From positions 124,001-188,000 of the forward strand of contig CAYXLI010000004.1 in assembly GCA_964464925.1 (NCBI GenBank): a stretch of 64,000 nt of DNA, in the 5' to 3' direction. The position numbers and the translations under genes were made by a program. Shown here piece after piece: positions 25,535-34,489 of the stretch. Under the pieces are notes generated by a model. The model was given only the letters and a program-made list of their open reading frames with translations, had not been told where the DNA came from and ran no database searches. This DNA is from CAYXLI01 sp964464925. GTDB lineage: Bacteria; Acidobacteriota; Terriglobia; Bryobacterales; Bryobacteraceae. Positions within the stretch are counted from its first letter, which is position 1; each line of letters opens with the position of its first letter.

Positions 25535-28500
25535 TTAGAAATATAGCTTCGCGGCCATCTGGATGACGCGCGCGCTGTTCTGCTGTGACGGCGCAACCCG
25601 GCCAAAAGAGGAGCTGGCCGGATCCGAATTCGGAGCACCAAAGCGCGGATGATTGAGTGCATTGAACGCTTCAAAGCGGAGTTGCAGCCGGATCCGCTCG
25701 AGCGGCTGGAAGTTCTTATACAGACCTCCATTCAGCTCGTTGACGCGGCTTGCCCGAACGTTAGCCCAACGGGTGGGGTAATTGCGAACATAGTTCCCGA
25801 AGTCCTGGTAGACCCCGTTCTTTATCGTGTCGTTCGGAGCCGGCTTGTAATTGTAGCCGGGCAGATTCTGGATACCTGTCCAGGCCGGGTAGTTGGAAAT
25901 ATCCGTGTTCTGGTTGGGGAAGCGGATGAAGTGTGTTGTATCGAACCACTGATTGAGCGACTGCTTGTCCTTCGGAAGCGAAAAATCCTTGCCGTCAAAG
26001 AACGCATCCGTACCAAATACTACGGGTACCCCGGACTGCAGGTTGTACTGCGCAGTCACCTGCCAGCCGCCAACCAGCGCATCCAGCCACTTGTTCATGT
26101 TGTGTCCGATCGCGCGATTGCGACCGATGGGAAGTTCCAGTATGGGCGCGAGCGCAAAGTGGAACGGGCGATCTTCGCCGCCAAGCTTATGCTCGACCTT
26201 GCCTAACACCTGATTGCCGAGAAACGAAGTGTCCTCGAAAAGCTTGGACCAGGTGAAGGACGCGATCACGCTGAATCCTTTGGTGAAGCGGCGTTCGACT
26301 TTCGAGAGCATCGCATCATATTGGTTCGTACCCAGCGGATTGTTATTAATGTTGGTATCGCCCAGATAGGCAATCGGGCGAATGAGTTGGTTGATGGCGA
26401 CGGTCGAACTGCTGCCAATGGAACCGACAATTTGAGGGATCTTTAGGAAAGGGTTCGGAACCAGTTCGTCCCAGAGTAACTTGTCAAGTGGACGGCCGCT
26501 AGCATCAAAGCGGGCAGTGCGGAGAGTCTCCCATTGCTGCAGGGTCGGGTAGTTCTGGTTGCGATCCTGCCAGATCTGATAGGTCTTATTGTGCGAATAT
26601 CCGATCTCGAACAACCAACTCTTGATCTGATGCTGCAAGTGCAGGCTGTATTCCCATGAGTATGGCCGGCTGGCGTCCTGGTTCACCCACTTGGGCCCTT
26701 GACCCAGATTCGTGAGCGCGCCGAGAGACGAACCGCTAGGCTGCAGCACGCCACTGTGGAACGGATTGGACAGCGTGTCATACGGCGTGAAGTAGTTATC
26801 CTGCGTCACGATCAGCGGCGTGGATTGACTAAAGCCGTTCTGAGACGCATTTTCCCAACTGGCTTGGACAAAACGGCCAAACCCGCCGCGAATGACCGTA
26901 TGCGGACGGATCTGATACGCGAAGCCGATTCGGGGTTGCACCATCGTGTAGTCAGTGTTGTAGACCTGCGCCGACTGACCGCCCACACCAGCAAACAACT
27001 GAGCGCCACGAGCAGTAAACGCGCTCACTGGAACCATGTCGAGCAACGCCTGCACATTCGCATTGTTCGCATTTGCGGCAGCGATCGTAGCGTAATTGGC
27101 CTGTGCCTGCGGGTTGATCGGATTAATCGCGTTCGGATCATAGTTGGAAGTCAGGCGGTTATAACGTTCCGTGATGGGACGCTCGTAATCCCAGCGCAGC
27201 CCCAGGTTCAGCGTGAGCTTGCTTGTAAGCCGCCAGTCATCCTGAAAATAGAAGGCGGTGAAGTGTTGAGAGTAGAAGGCGTCAGCGTTATTCGGGACAT
27301 TCCCGCCATTCGGGAGGCCCAGCAGGAATGCGGCAAAGTTGGATCCGTTCCCTGTGCCGCCACCGACCGTCGCCTGCTGACGAGTCCAGTTCGAATTATC
27401 GAAGTTGAACTGCCCCTGGTTGCCGATACCCGAGTTGGCCTGTTGCAGGACCCAATATTCCGCGCCGTAACGCATGGTGTGATTACCCTTGATGTGAGTA
27501 AGGCCAGCCGTCCACGTGTAGTAGTTCGTGACCGTGTTACTGCCGGCCTGACCGGTACCGAAATCGCCGGCAAAACCGACGATCCGCGGGAAAGAGGGCT
27601 TTTTTAGTTGCGAAATATAGCGTTGGGGCAAACCAAGCTGCGCCGGATCAAAGCCGGCTCCCTGGTCGAAACCCGGTTCTTCATAGCGGCTGATGTTGAA
27701 TCGAAGATCGAGAATCTTGTTCGAGCTGACCGTCCAAACGTGATCGAGCCCGATACCCGTGGGGATTCGCGTCCCCCGGCTTCCCGTAGCCGCATTATGG
27801 AAATCATCGCCCAGAAATTCATCTTCATGCGCCCAGCGAGTGGTCGCAAACGAGTGCTGGCTATTGTTCCACTGATGATCAACACGGACAGTCAGCATCG
27901 CCATCTTGTTCTGGCGTGTGCTGTCCGGCACGAAGTTATTCGTGGCATTTGACGTCGGTTCGCTCGGACTGTTGGGCAGCGGCACGAACTTGAGAATGTT
28001 CTGCGCGATCGGATTCAACCGGCTCGCCGGGATTATATTGCCCGCGAACATGGTACGGAATCCCTTTGCGTCGATGGTCATCGGATCGTACACCTGAATC
28101 GGATAACGGACGCTTTGGCCGTTGACGGTTTGTGTCGTGAACGACTGGCTGAAGTCGCCCCGGCGTTCGAGTTCGGTTGGAACAGAGCGAATACCGAAAC
28201 GGGGATCCTGATTGCGCGTTCCATCAAAGGAAATAAAGAAGAAGGTACGCTCCTTCCCGTTGTAGACCTTAGGGATCCATACGGGGCCGCCGAACGTCCC
28301 ACCATATTCGTTGTAGTGCACTGGAGGATTTGAGCCGCCGACCAGATTCGTCTGGAACAGCTTCGCGTTCAGAAAATTGTTCTGATTGAACTCGAACAGG
28401 TTTCCGTGATAATCCTTCGTCCCGGATTTAGTGGAAATGCTGACGGTGCCTCCAGCCTGCCGGCCGATCGAAGCATCATAGGCGTTCGTAATGATGCGGA

Positions 28501-29179
28501 ATTCCGAGACAGAGTCCATGGACGGGATGTAATTGATGTTGCCGCCGGATTTCGTATTTGGCATGCCGTCCAGCTGAAAATTGTTCGAGTACACATTGTT
28601 GCGGCCGCCATCGACAGTAAACTGGGAAGCCGCATTGTAGGACCACATGTGCGCGACGTTATTGTTCTGGTCCTGAGCCATGACTCCTGGAGAGAGAGTC
28701 GCCAACAGGGTTGGAATGCGAGAGGCCGAAGGAATCTCATTGAGTTCCTGGGTTGTAATTACTGTGCCTGAGATTGCGGCCGTTGTGTCGATAAGAGGAG
28801 CTTCCGCCGTAACGTCAACGGATTCGCTCACGGCACCGATGTCAATTTGAACGTCGATCGTTTTGGCGTCCGCAGTTTGCAGGACGATGTGGTCACGCCG
28901 CAGTGTCTTGAATCCCGGGCTGGTGACCGTAAATTGATAAGAGCCGGGCAATAGGAACTGTACTAGCCAGTTACCATTCTCATTTGTATTAGTGAATTGT
29001 TTGACGCCGGTATCTTCCGAAATGACGGAGACCTGCGCATTTGGAACCAACGCGCCTTGCGCGTCCGTAACTTTGCCACCTAAACTGGCGCGAACTTCCT
29101 GTGCGACCCCGAACCGGGCACACAAAAAGAGTATGAACGCGGCTGCGAGGAGCCGCATTGAGCGAGACATGTTGCCCAT
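25535..29179 (-). CDS. Oar-like TonB-dependent outer-membrane receptor (large)
   Basis: A 1214-residue outer-membrane receptor, larger than its neighbour. Signal peptide (about residues 1-26), carboxypeptidase-regulatory-like domain (RASLGGKVTDAQGALVPNAQV, in part), plug region (QELNEIPSASRIPTLLATLSPG, in part, and GGRNNVYSNNFQLDG), then the barrel ending MAAKLYF. Acidobacterial Oar proteins have the same order. An in-frame ATG three codons downstream (29170) is an equally good start; neither has a strong ribosome-binding site. It is transcribed apart from the DUF362 cluster because a strong terminator follows it. Confidence 0.92.
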   Translation of the reverse strand: MGNMSRSMRLLAAAFILFLCARFGVAQEVRASLGGKVTDAQGALVPNAQVSVISEDTGVKQFTNTNENGNWLVQFLLPGSYQFTVTSPGFKTLRRDHIVLQTADAKTIDVQIDIGAVSESVDVTAEAPLIDTTAAISGTVITTQELNEIPSASRIPTLLATLSPGVMAQDQNNNVAHMWSYNAASQFTVDGGRNNVYSNNFQLDGMPNTKSGGNINYIPSMDSVSEFRIITNAYDASIGRQAGGTVSISTKSGTKDYHGNLFEFNQNNFLNAKLFQTNLVGGSNPPVHYNEYGGTFGGPVWIPKVYNGKERTFFFISFDGTRNQDPRFGIRSVPTELERRGDFSQSFTTQTVNGQSVRYPIQVYDPMTIDAKGFRTMFAGNIIPASRLNPIAQNILKFVPLPNSPSEPTSNATNNFVPDSTRQNKMAMLTVRVDHQWNNSQHSFATTRWAHEDEFLGDDFHNAATGSRGTRIPTGIGLDHVWTVSSNKILDLRFNISRYEEPGFDQGAGFDPAQLGLPQRYISQLKKPSFPRIVGFAGDFGTGQAGSNTVTNYYTWTAGLTHIKGNHTMRYGAEYWVLQQANSGIGNQGQFNFDNSNWTRQQATVGGGTGNGSNFAAFLLGLPNGGNVPNNADAFYSQHFTAFYFQDDWRLTSKLTLNLGLRWDYERPITERYNRLTSNYDPNAINPINPQAQANYATIAAANANNANVQALLDMVPVSAFTARGAQLFAGVGGQSAQVYNTDYTMVQPRIGFAYQIRPHTVIRGGFGRFVQASWENASQNGFSQSTPLIVTQDNYFTPYDTLSNPFHSGVLQPSGSSLGALTNLGQGPKWVNQDASRPYSWEYSLHLQHQIKSWLFEIGYSHNKTYQIWQDRNQNYPTLQQWETLRTARFDASGRPLDKLLWDELVPNPFLKIPQIVGSIGSSSTVAINQLIRPIAYLGDTNINNNPLGTNQYDAMLSKVERRFTKGFSVIASFTWSKLFEDTSFLGNQVLGKVEHKLGGEDRPFHFALAPILELPIGRNRAIGHNMNKWLDALVGGWQVTAQYNLQSGVPVVFGTDAFFDGKDFSLPKDKQSLNQWFDTTHFIRFPNQNTDISNYPAWTGIQNLPGYNYKPAPNDTIKNGVYQDFGNYVRNYPTRWANVRASRVNELNGGLYKNFQPLERIRLQLRFEAFNALNHPRFGAPNSDPASSSFGRVAPSQQNSARVIQMAAKLYF

Positions 29180-29226
29180 TGCATATCAAATGCGGCATGG
29201 CCTCGTCAAATAGCAAACCGCGGATC

Positions 29227-29631
29227 TCACGAATCTTGCCGGGGATAGTGCAGTAATTGGCCAAAAAGACCGACGACGAAAAACAGATAGTACTTCGGCG
29301 AATCGAAAGCAAATCGCGCGATGATGCCGAAAACGGCAGCCGCCTGGCACATGACGAGCGCGACTATATAACCCTGCCGTTTTTCCTGAGGCGTCTGGCG
29401 GCCATTCTCACCCGAGAACATCGCACGGCGCATTGGGATAGAACCAGCTACGAGCATGCACGCAAGAATAAGGAGACCTGTGAACAACTCCGGATTCTGC
29501 TGCGAGTTCGTAGGCTGGATCAGATTTGCGACTGCAACGTAGATGAGTATGGATGCGACCATCGCGAGCCAAAGGATGATCTGGAAGCGCCGCTCCTCAG
29601 CCGGTAGGCGGTGGTGCAGTTGCATCGGCAT
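29227..29631 (-). CDS. Small four-helix membrane protein of unknown function
   Basis: A 134-residue protein with four predicted transmembrane helices (about residues 18-38, 48-62, 88-104 and 112-126) separated by short charged loops, without a recognised family. It lies 17 bp after the sugar-binding lipoprotein gene and 47 bp before the Oar gene, so the three probably share a transcript. Confidence 0.6.
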   Translation of the reverse strand: MPMQLHHRLPAEERRFQIILWLAMVASILIYVAVANLIQPTNSQQNPELFTGLLILACMLVAGSIPMRRAMFSGENGRQTPQEKRQGYIVALVMCQAAAVFGIIARFAFDSPKYYLFFVVGLFGQLLHYPRQDS

Positions 29632-29648
29632 TCGCTTAGAGTATCAAA

Positions 29649-30587
29649 TCAGTCGAGTTTCGGCTTGAGCAGCGTACGCACTTCCGCCGAAGCAAGGTCT
29701 GCCTTTCGAACCACGCGCGCAGGGACGTCCAACCGCCGAACGGGCGTACGGCCGGCGAGTTTCTCCGTGAGTGATTTGAGCGCTTCATGGCCTAGGCGAA
29801 ACGCATCCTGCACGAGCATTACGTCGATGGTTCCCCCCTCTAGCGCGGCGATATGGGAGTCACTCGTATCGAACGTGATCAGCTTGATTTTGCCACTGAC
29901 CCCTCGGCTGGTAATTGCCTGGATCGCGCCGAGGGAGCTTGCCTCGCTGGACGCGAAAATTCCGGTCAGGTCTGGATTCGCGGTAAGAATGTTCTCGGCC
30001 ACGGATCGGGATTTCGCAGGATCGGACATGCCGTACTGGAGCGCTTCGATTCTCATATTCGGAAACTCATTCCTGATCGTTTCTTCGAAGCCGCGCTCCC
30101 GCAGTCCAGTCGACGTACCTCCAGGCTTGTGTAGTACCATTCCGAGTTTGCCGCTTTTTCCGCAAAGTTCAGCAATGAGGCGCGCGGCCGTGCATCCCGC
30201 ACCGTAGTTGTCAGTCGCGACGTACGTAACATAATCCTGCACGTCTACTCCGGAATCGAAGACCGTGACCGGGATGCCGGCCACTATGGCACGTTGCACC
30301 GGGGCAGCGAGGGCCCGTTCGTCAGTAGCCGAGATCGCGATGGCATCGACGCGCTGCGCCACCATCGCATCTACAATCTGAATCTGACGGCCGTAGTCGG
30401 TTTCCTCGTTTGGACCGTTCCACACGACGCGAACTCCTGCTTCCCGCGCCGCCTGGTTGACCCCGGCGTGCACGGCGAGGAAAAAAAGGTGCGACGTTGC
30501 CTTAGGAACTACGCCGATGACCCGTTGCCGGGATGCCCTGCATGATGCAAGCAACGGGAGGAGCAGGAGGTTGCGCCGGGTCGGCAT
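29649..30587 (-). CDS. Sugar-binding lipoprotein (RbsB-like), paralogue of the 3.4-kb gene
   Basis: A 312-residue type-I periplasmic binding protein. It begins MPTRRNLLLLPLLASC, a lipoprotein signal with lipobox LLASC, and shares long motifs with the protein at 3440-4381 (PKATSHLFFLAVHAG, VVWNGPNEETDYGRQ, TVFDSGVDV, LTGIFASSEASSLG), so the two are recent paralogues. ATG 30587 was chosen at the signal peptide; the open frame extends 16 codons further. As with the paralogue, no permease or ATPase lies nearby. Here it precedes an Oar receptor gene, which may mean both recognise the same carbohydrate. Confidence 0.85.
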   Translation of the reverse strand: MPTRRNLLLLPLLASCRASRQRVIGVVPKATSHLFFLAVHAGVNQAAREAGVRVVWNGPNEETDYGRQIQIVDAMVAQRVDAIAISATDERALAAPVQRAIVAGIPVTVFDSGVDVQDYVTYVATDNYGAGCTAARLIAELCGKSGKLGMVLHKPGGTSTGLRERGFEETIRNEFPNMRIEALQYGMSDPAKSRSVAENILTANPDLTGIFASSEASSLGAIQAITSRGVSGKIKLITFDTSDSHIAALEGGTIDVMLVQDAFRLGHEALKSLTEKLAGRTPVRRLDVPARVVRKADLASAEVRTLLKPKLD

Positions 30588-30664
30588 GTGTAAATAATAA
30601 TGGGCCGAATTCCTAAACGAAAGGATGCTGTGCAACGTCAGGTAAAATTAGAGTCGGAATATCC

Positions 30665-31312
30665 GTGCGGAAGCTTGCGCTCATCCTTTGTTTGTTTCCA
30701 TGCGCCTTTGCAGGCGAATATGCCGTTCTGCAAAACGGCTTTCGAATTCACGCAACTCGGCACGAAGTAGCAGGCACTTCCATTCGCTTGTACACGGCGA
30801 GCGGCACGCTCGACATGCCCGCGGGCAACATTGCCGGCTTCGAATTGGAAGATTATACGCCGCCTCCTCCAGTGGGGTCTGCAGCTGTCCCTGTTGTTGT
30901 AAAGGCCGCTGAACCGCTCGTCACGCCTGCACAACTGCTACAAGAAGCGGCCAGTAAACATGGCCTCAGGCCCGAATTTGTCCGCAGTGTGGCTATAGCG
31001 GAATCGGCGTTGCGGACCGATGCCGTTTCGCCGAAAGGTGCACTTGGGCTGATGCAACTAATGCCGGGCACCGCAGCGGATCTGGGTGTCGATCCGAAAG
31101 ATCCAAAGCAGAATGTTGAAGCCGGTGCGCGGTATCTGAGGTCGCTTCTGGAGAAATATAAGGATAGTGCGGACCCGGTCCGACTGGCTCTCGCTGCCTA
31201 CAATGCCGGACCTGCAGCTGTCGATCGGTATCACAACATCCCTCCGTTTCGCGAAACACAGGCCTATGTGGAGCGCGTATTGCGTCAATACCTGCAACAG
31301 TTAAAGAAGTGA
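30665..31312 (+). CDS. Exported lytic transglycosylase (SLT domain)
   Basis: A 215-residue murein lytic transglycosylase. Signal peptide (about residues 1-16), a short N-terminal beta domain, a proline-rich linker (about 65-90) and an SLT domain with the catalytic glutamate in AIAESALR (Glu113), followed by SPKGALGLMQLMPGTA and ALAAYNAGPAAV, the family's signature segments. The start codon is GTG 30665. The stop overlaps the alpha/beta-hydrolase gene by 4 bp. Confidence 0.92.
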   Translation: MRKLALILCLFPCAFAGEYAVLQNGFRIHATRHEVAGTSIRLYTASGTLDMPAGNIAGFELEDYTPPPPVGSAAVPVVVKAAEPLVTPAQLLQEAASKHGLRPEFVRSVAIAESALRTDAVSPKGALGLMQLMPGTAADLGVDPKDPKQNVEAGARYLRSLLEKYKDSADPVRLALAAYNAGPAAVDRYHNIPPFRETQAYVERVLRQYLQQLKK

Positions 31313-32217
31313 TAACACGAGCCGCCCTTGCGTTCTGGCTATCCGTGCTCACTGCGTGGGCCGGGTGCGGGAACCAAAGGCCGCCATCGCAGCGGTTCGT
31401 GTTTGCTCCCGGCTTAAGTATCAATTACGAGGTCCACGGGTCTGGTGAGACCACAATCCTGGCGCTGCATGGCCTTGGCGCATCACTCGACTCCTGGCGG
31501 GACATTCTTCCCGTGCTGACGCGGTATGGAACTGTATATCTGGTGGATCTGATCGGCTACGGCCATTCGACGAAGCCGGCGAAGTTTCGCTACTCGGTCG
31601 ACAGTGAGGCCGACGTAGTCGAAGCATTTCGGAGCCATTTGGAATCTCAGGGGCGCACAGATTTCGTCCTCCTTGGGCATTCCTTGGGAGGCGCCGTGGC
31701 GCTCGAACTGGCGGCACGGAAACAGGTGGAGATGCTGATCCTGATCGATCCGCTCGTCTCTTTCGATAGCATCCGCTTGCATCTGCTTGTCAGCACTTTC
31801 AATCAGTGGCCGTTCAACCGGCTCGCACTGGCCGCAGTACCTGCACGCCAACGAGCCTGGATCGGGTTGCGCCGGGCATTTAAGAATAACTCGCAGGTGG
31901 ATGATGAGCGGGTATGCCGGTATGCCCTGTTTCTGGACATGCCGGGAGCAAATCGGGCGTTTCTAAAGACGGTTCAAGCGATGCGCCTGACCAAGGTGCG
32001 GGACGGTTTAGGTGCGATACAGTGCCCGGTTTTCGTAATTTGGGGAGATAAGGACCCTATCCTGAGCCCATCGGAGGGAGACCACCTGGCGAAAGCATTG
32101 CCAAACGCCACGCTCGTACGAATACCACACTGCGGTCACGTGCCGCATGAAGAGTGGCCTGCAGAGACTGCATTCGTCATTGGCCGTGCACTCTCAAACA
32201 GAAGCCATCGTGTGTGA
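31309..32217 (+). CDS. Alpha/beta-hydrolase, putative lipoprotein
   Basis: A 302-residue alpha/beta-hydrolase-fold enzyme. Oxyanion segment LALHGLGASLDSW, nucleophile elbow LGHSLGG (Ser125), acid WGDKDPI and histidine HCGHVPHEE complete the triad. The N-terminus ends with a possible lipobox (TAWAGC, Cys20), so it may be anchored in the membrane outside the cytoplasm. It starts with GTG inside the stop codon of the transglycosylase gene. Substrate unknown; lipase, esterase or haloalkane-type activity are all possible. Confidence 0.87.
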   Translation: MITRAALAFWLSVLTAWAGCGNQRPPSQRFVFAPGLSINYEVHGSGETTILALHGLGASLDSWRDILPVLTRYGTVYLVDLIGYGHSTKPAKFRYSVDSEADVVEAFRSHLESQGRTDFVLLGHSLGGAVALELAARKQVEMLILIDPLVSFDSIRLHLLVSTFNQWPFNRLALAAVPARQRAWIGLRRAFKNNSQVDDERVCRYALFLDMPGANRAFLKTVQAMRLTKVRDGLGAIQCPVFVIWGDKDPILSPSEGDHLAKALPNATLVRIPHCGHVPHEEWPAETAFVIGRALSNRSHRV

Positions 32218-32223
32218 CCACAT

Positions 32224-33495
32224 TTAATCGTAGTTGCCGTCCACGAACCAGCGTCCGCCATCTTGCGGTTCGTAGTAGATCCGGTACAGCGCGCCGTTTT
32301 GCAGTGCTACATCCCATTCGTCCCTGCACCACGGCCCGGAAGTCCACCAGTCTCCTGAAGTTCGCCAAGGGCCTGCCCAAGCCACAACTGTTCCGGTCAA
32401 ACCTTTGGCCGATATTTTTTGCGGCCGCCCCTGCATCATGATCACGTTGGCGGCGAGGGCCGGACGAAACAGCCGTATCGCAAGATGCGGTTCGCATGAA
32501 TTGCCCTTCGTCTCCCCTGCCCCGGTGCCGAATTTCACCATCCGAAATGCTCCGGGCCGCTGCGTATTGAGCAGTTCCGGACTTCCTGCATTCCCTGCCC
32601 CGACAATCGCTGTGATCCGTGCCAGGATGAGTTCGAGCTTTTGCGGCTCTGGCCCCTGTGGCAGGAACAGTCCATGCTGCAGGACAGCAGGCGGAACAGG
32701 GGCCAGCCGCAAACTCACTTTCACGATAGGCGCATGTGGAGGATGCGCGGCCAAGTCATACTGCAAGAGCTTCCAAAGTACATCGGCATCCGTGGTCGGC
32801 GTGGGCAGTTGCACACCGCGGACGAACTCCGTCCTGTCCTCCAGTACCAGGGACAATTGGGCTTCGTTCGAAGCAAGCCCATGTGTTTGCAGCCGCCCGC
32901 TCAATTCGTTCAAAAACCGGCTCAACAGGAACGCAAGAGGCTCCAGCAGTTCGAGTGGATGCTCCAGTTCCATACTTTGCTCGAACGTAGCCGGATCGAT
33001 TACCGGAATCAGAGGCCGAGAGGCGAGTCCACGGGCCCGCTTTTGCAACAGAAGGCCGGCAGTGCCAAGCCGTTCGGCGATGCCGCGCTCGGGCAGCACA
33101 GCGAGTTGCGCCAACGTCCGGATGCCCCAATTCGTGAAGACCTCAGCCATGTGCTCAGGCACATCCAGTACACCGACCGGCAGTGGGCCGAGCACTTCTG
33201 CCTCCTGCCCGAAAGGAATTACAGTCAAGCCGGCAAATCCACGGGCCGCAATCACCGCCGTATCCACATTTGCCGCCAAGGCAACATTCGGATTCAGGTT
33301 CAGCTCCCGCGCACGTTCATAGATAGCCGCTCCAATCCGCGAGGCATCGCCGATGAGTTTACCCAGCCCATGCACATCGGCCACGATCAGACCCGGCGCG
33401 ACCTCTTCAATGAAAGGAGAAAACGAACAGGCACACTGTTTGAGGGTGACGGCTTGTTCCGGGACAAATTCCAGCAACAGAATTGCAGCATACAT
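32224..33495 (-). CDS. imuB: ImuB, inactive Y-family polymerase of the mutasome
   Basis: ImuB is a catalytically dead Y-family polymerase homologue that links ImuA and DnaE2 to the beta clamp in SOS mutagenesis. The 423-residue protein has VADVHGLGKLIGD, the little-finger region and the long C-terminal part (GPLPVGVLDVP, LGTAGLLLQKRARGL, PGAFRMVKF) seen in ImuB proteins. The acidic catalytic residues of active Pol IV/V are not visible, as usual for the family. It is 8 bp downstream of imuA. Confidence 0.88.
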   Translation of the reverse strand: MYAAILLLEFVPEQAVTLKQCACSFSPFIEEVAPGLIVADVHGLGKLIGDASRIGAAIYERARELNLNPNVALAANVDTAVIAARGFAGLTVIPFGQEAEVLGPLPVGVLDVPEHMAEVFTNWGIRTLAQLAVLPERGIAERLGTAGLLLQKRARGLASRPLIPVIDPATFEQSMELEHPLELLEPLAFLLSRFLNELSGRLQTHGLASNEAQLSLVLEDRTEFVRGVQLPTPTTDADVLWKLLQYDLAAHPPHAPIVKVSLRLAPVPPAVLQHGLFLPQGPEPQKLELILARITAIVGAGNAGSPELLNTQRPGAFRMVKFGTGAGETKGNSCEPHLAIRLFRPALAANVIMMQGRPQKISAKGLTGTVVAWAGPWRTSGDWWTSGPWCRDEWDVALQNGALYRIYYEPQDGGRWFVDGNYD

Positions 33496-33503
33496 AGAGC
33501 CGC

Positions 33504-34196
33504 CTAGCCTGCGTTTTGCAAAGCACTCGCCCGAAATACAGTGGAATCTCGAATCACCGGTTTCTTCGGAGCAATACGAACTTCGGCTCCATACAAGACC
33601 CGGAAATCCGGATGGGCACCTTTCCAGTCGGGCCGTTCGGGTTGCAGTTCAATCGCGAGGGAAGCACAGGCGCGGACATAAGGTTCACGTTCGACCACCA
33701 CCATGACAGTGGGGGTGGATTCTATGGCCCGGCGGAACCGGTACCAATAGGAGATCGGCAGCCTACGGACCCATTGCGGTGAGATGTCTCCTAAATCCAG
33801 AACTACTCCCCCCCACCCTCCGCCGTGTAGCAACAGGTCCACGCATTTCAATGCTTTTTCCATTCGAAGCTTATCGTTGCTTTCCTTACACCTGATCCAA
33901 AGCAACTGATTCAGGGTTACACCTGAATTTCCTGCAGACTCCGGATCAAAGCTGTTTGAAGCGTCAACTAGCGCACAGTATTCGCCAGCTTGGGTCGCGC
34001 TATGGAGAAAAGCATGTAGCAAAGTCGTGCGGCCAGACGAAGCCGGTCCAAACAGTTCCGTAATTGCTCCCCTTGGAAAACCTTTAAGTAGTACATCTAC
34101 TTCTGCAACCTTTGTGCTTATAAAATCAGGTGTTTTCTGAACTGGAAAGAGCCCGGGAGCGAGCGATGGCAGCCGTGGAAGCGCAGAGGATTGCAT
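33504..34196 (-). CDS. imuA: ImuA-like RecA-fold mutasome protein
   Basis: The 230-residue protein is a short RecA-like protein preceding imuB, as in imuA-imuB-dnaE2 cassettes. A Walker A-like loop GPASSGRT sits at about residues 50-57 with arginine in place of the usual lysine; a Walker B-like strand VVLDLG follows at about 133. The replacement suggests weak or absent ATP hydrolysis. No dnaE2 lies on either side within the window. An exact tandem 11-bp repeat lies just upstream of its start. Confidence 0.8.
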   Translation of the reverse strand: MQSSALPRLPSLAPGLFPVQKTPDFISTKVAEVDVLLKGFPRGAITELFGPASSGRTTLLHAFLHSATQAGEYCALVDASNSFDPESAGNSGVTLNQLLWIRCKESNDKLRMEKALKCVDLLLHGGGWGGVVLDLGDISPQWVRRLPISYWYRFRRAIESTPTVMVVVEREPYVRACASLAIELQPERPDWKGAHPDFRVLYGAEVRIAPKKPVIRDSTVFRASALQNAG

Positions 34197-34201
34197 CGGA
34201 A

Positions 34202-34223
34202 TTTATTCGCCTTTTATTCGCCT
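34202..34223. repeat. Tandem 11-bp direct repeat upstream of imuA
   Basis: TTTATTCGCCT occurs twice with no gap (34202-34212, 34213-34223), 6 bp upstream of the imuA start. The 11-bp spacing places both copies on one face of the helix, like direct-repeat SOS operators of some bacteria. Operator function is inferred only from position. Confidence 0.5.
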
Positions 34224-34409
34224 ATGCTTCATTGTGCCGCTGAAAGCTTACAACTGTCAAGAAAACCGGCTGCTTACGGTTACATACCTTAGTTTGAACG
34301 GCGCAAAGCAACGAACTCTGGCGTATGATTGTCTAGGTGTATTGAGGAGCTAACCCACTTAGCATGAACTAAGCACTCTTTAGCTAAATAGTAGTAGATC
34401 TAATAATAT

Positions 34410-34445
34410 ATAGTACTGGACATGTCGCTAGGTCTGTAGTACTAT
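34410..34445. promoter_or_regulatory. Inverted repeat in AT-rich leader of PEP-CTERM gene
   Basis: Perfect 8-bp arms ATAGTACT / AGTACTAT (34410-34417 and 34438-34445) with a 20-base centre, in an AT-rich stretch ending 44 bp before the gene start. It could be an operator or a leader hairpin. The upstream 34224-34409 holds no gene and the TAATAATATA just before it could serve as a -10 region. Confidence 0.45.
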
Positions 34446-34489
34446 GACAAATGTTTGTTGTACCCAATGTGAGGTTTCGGAGGCCACAC

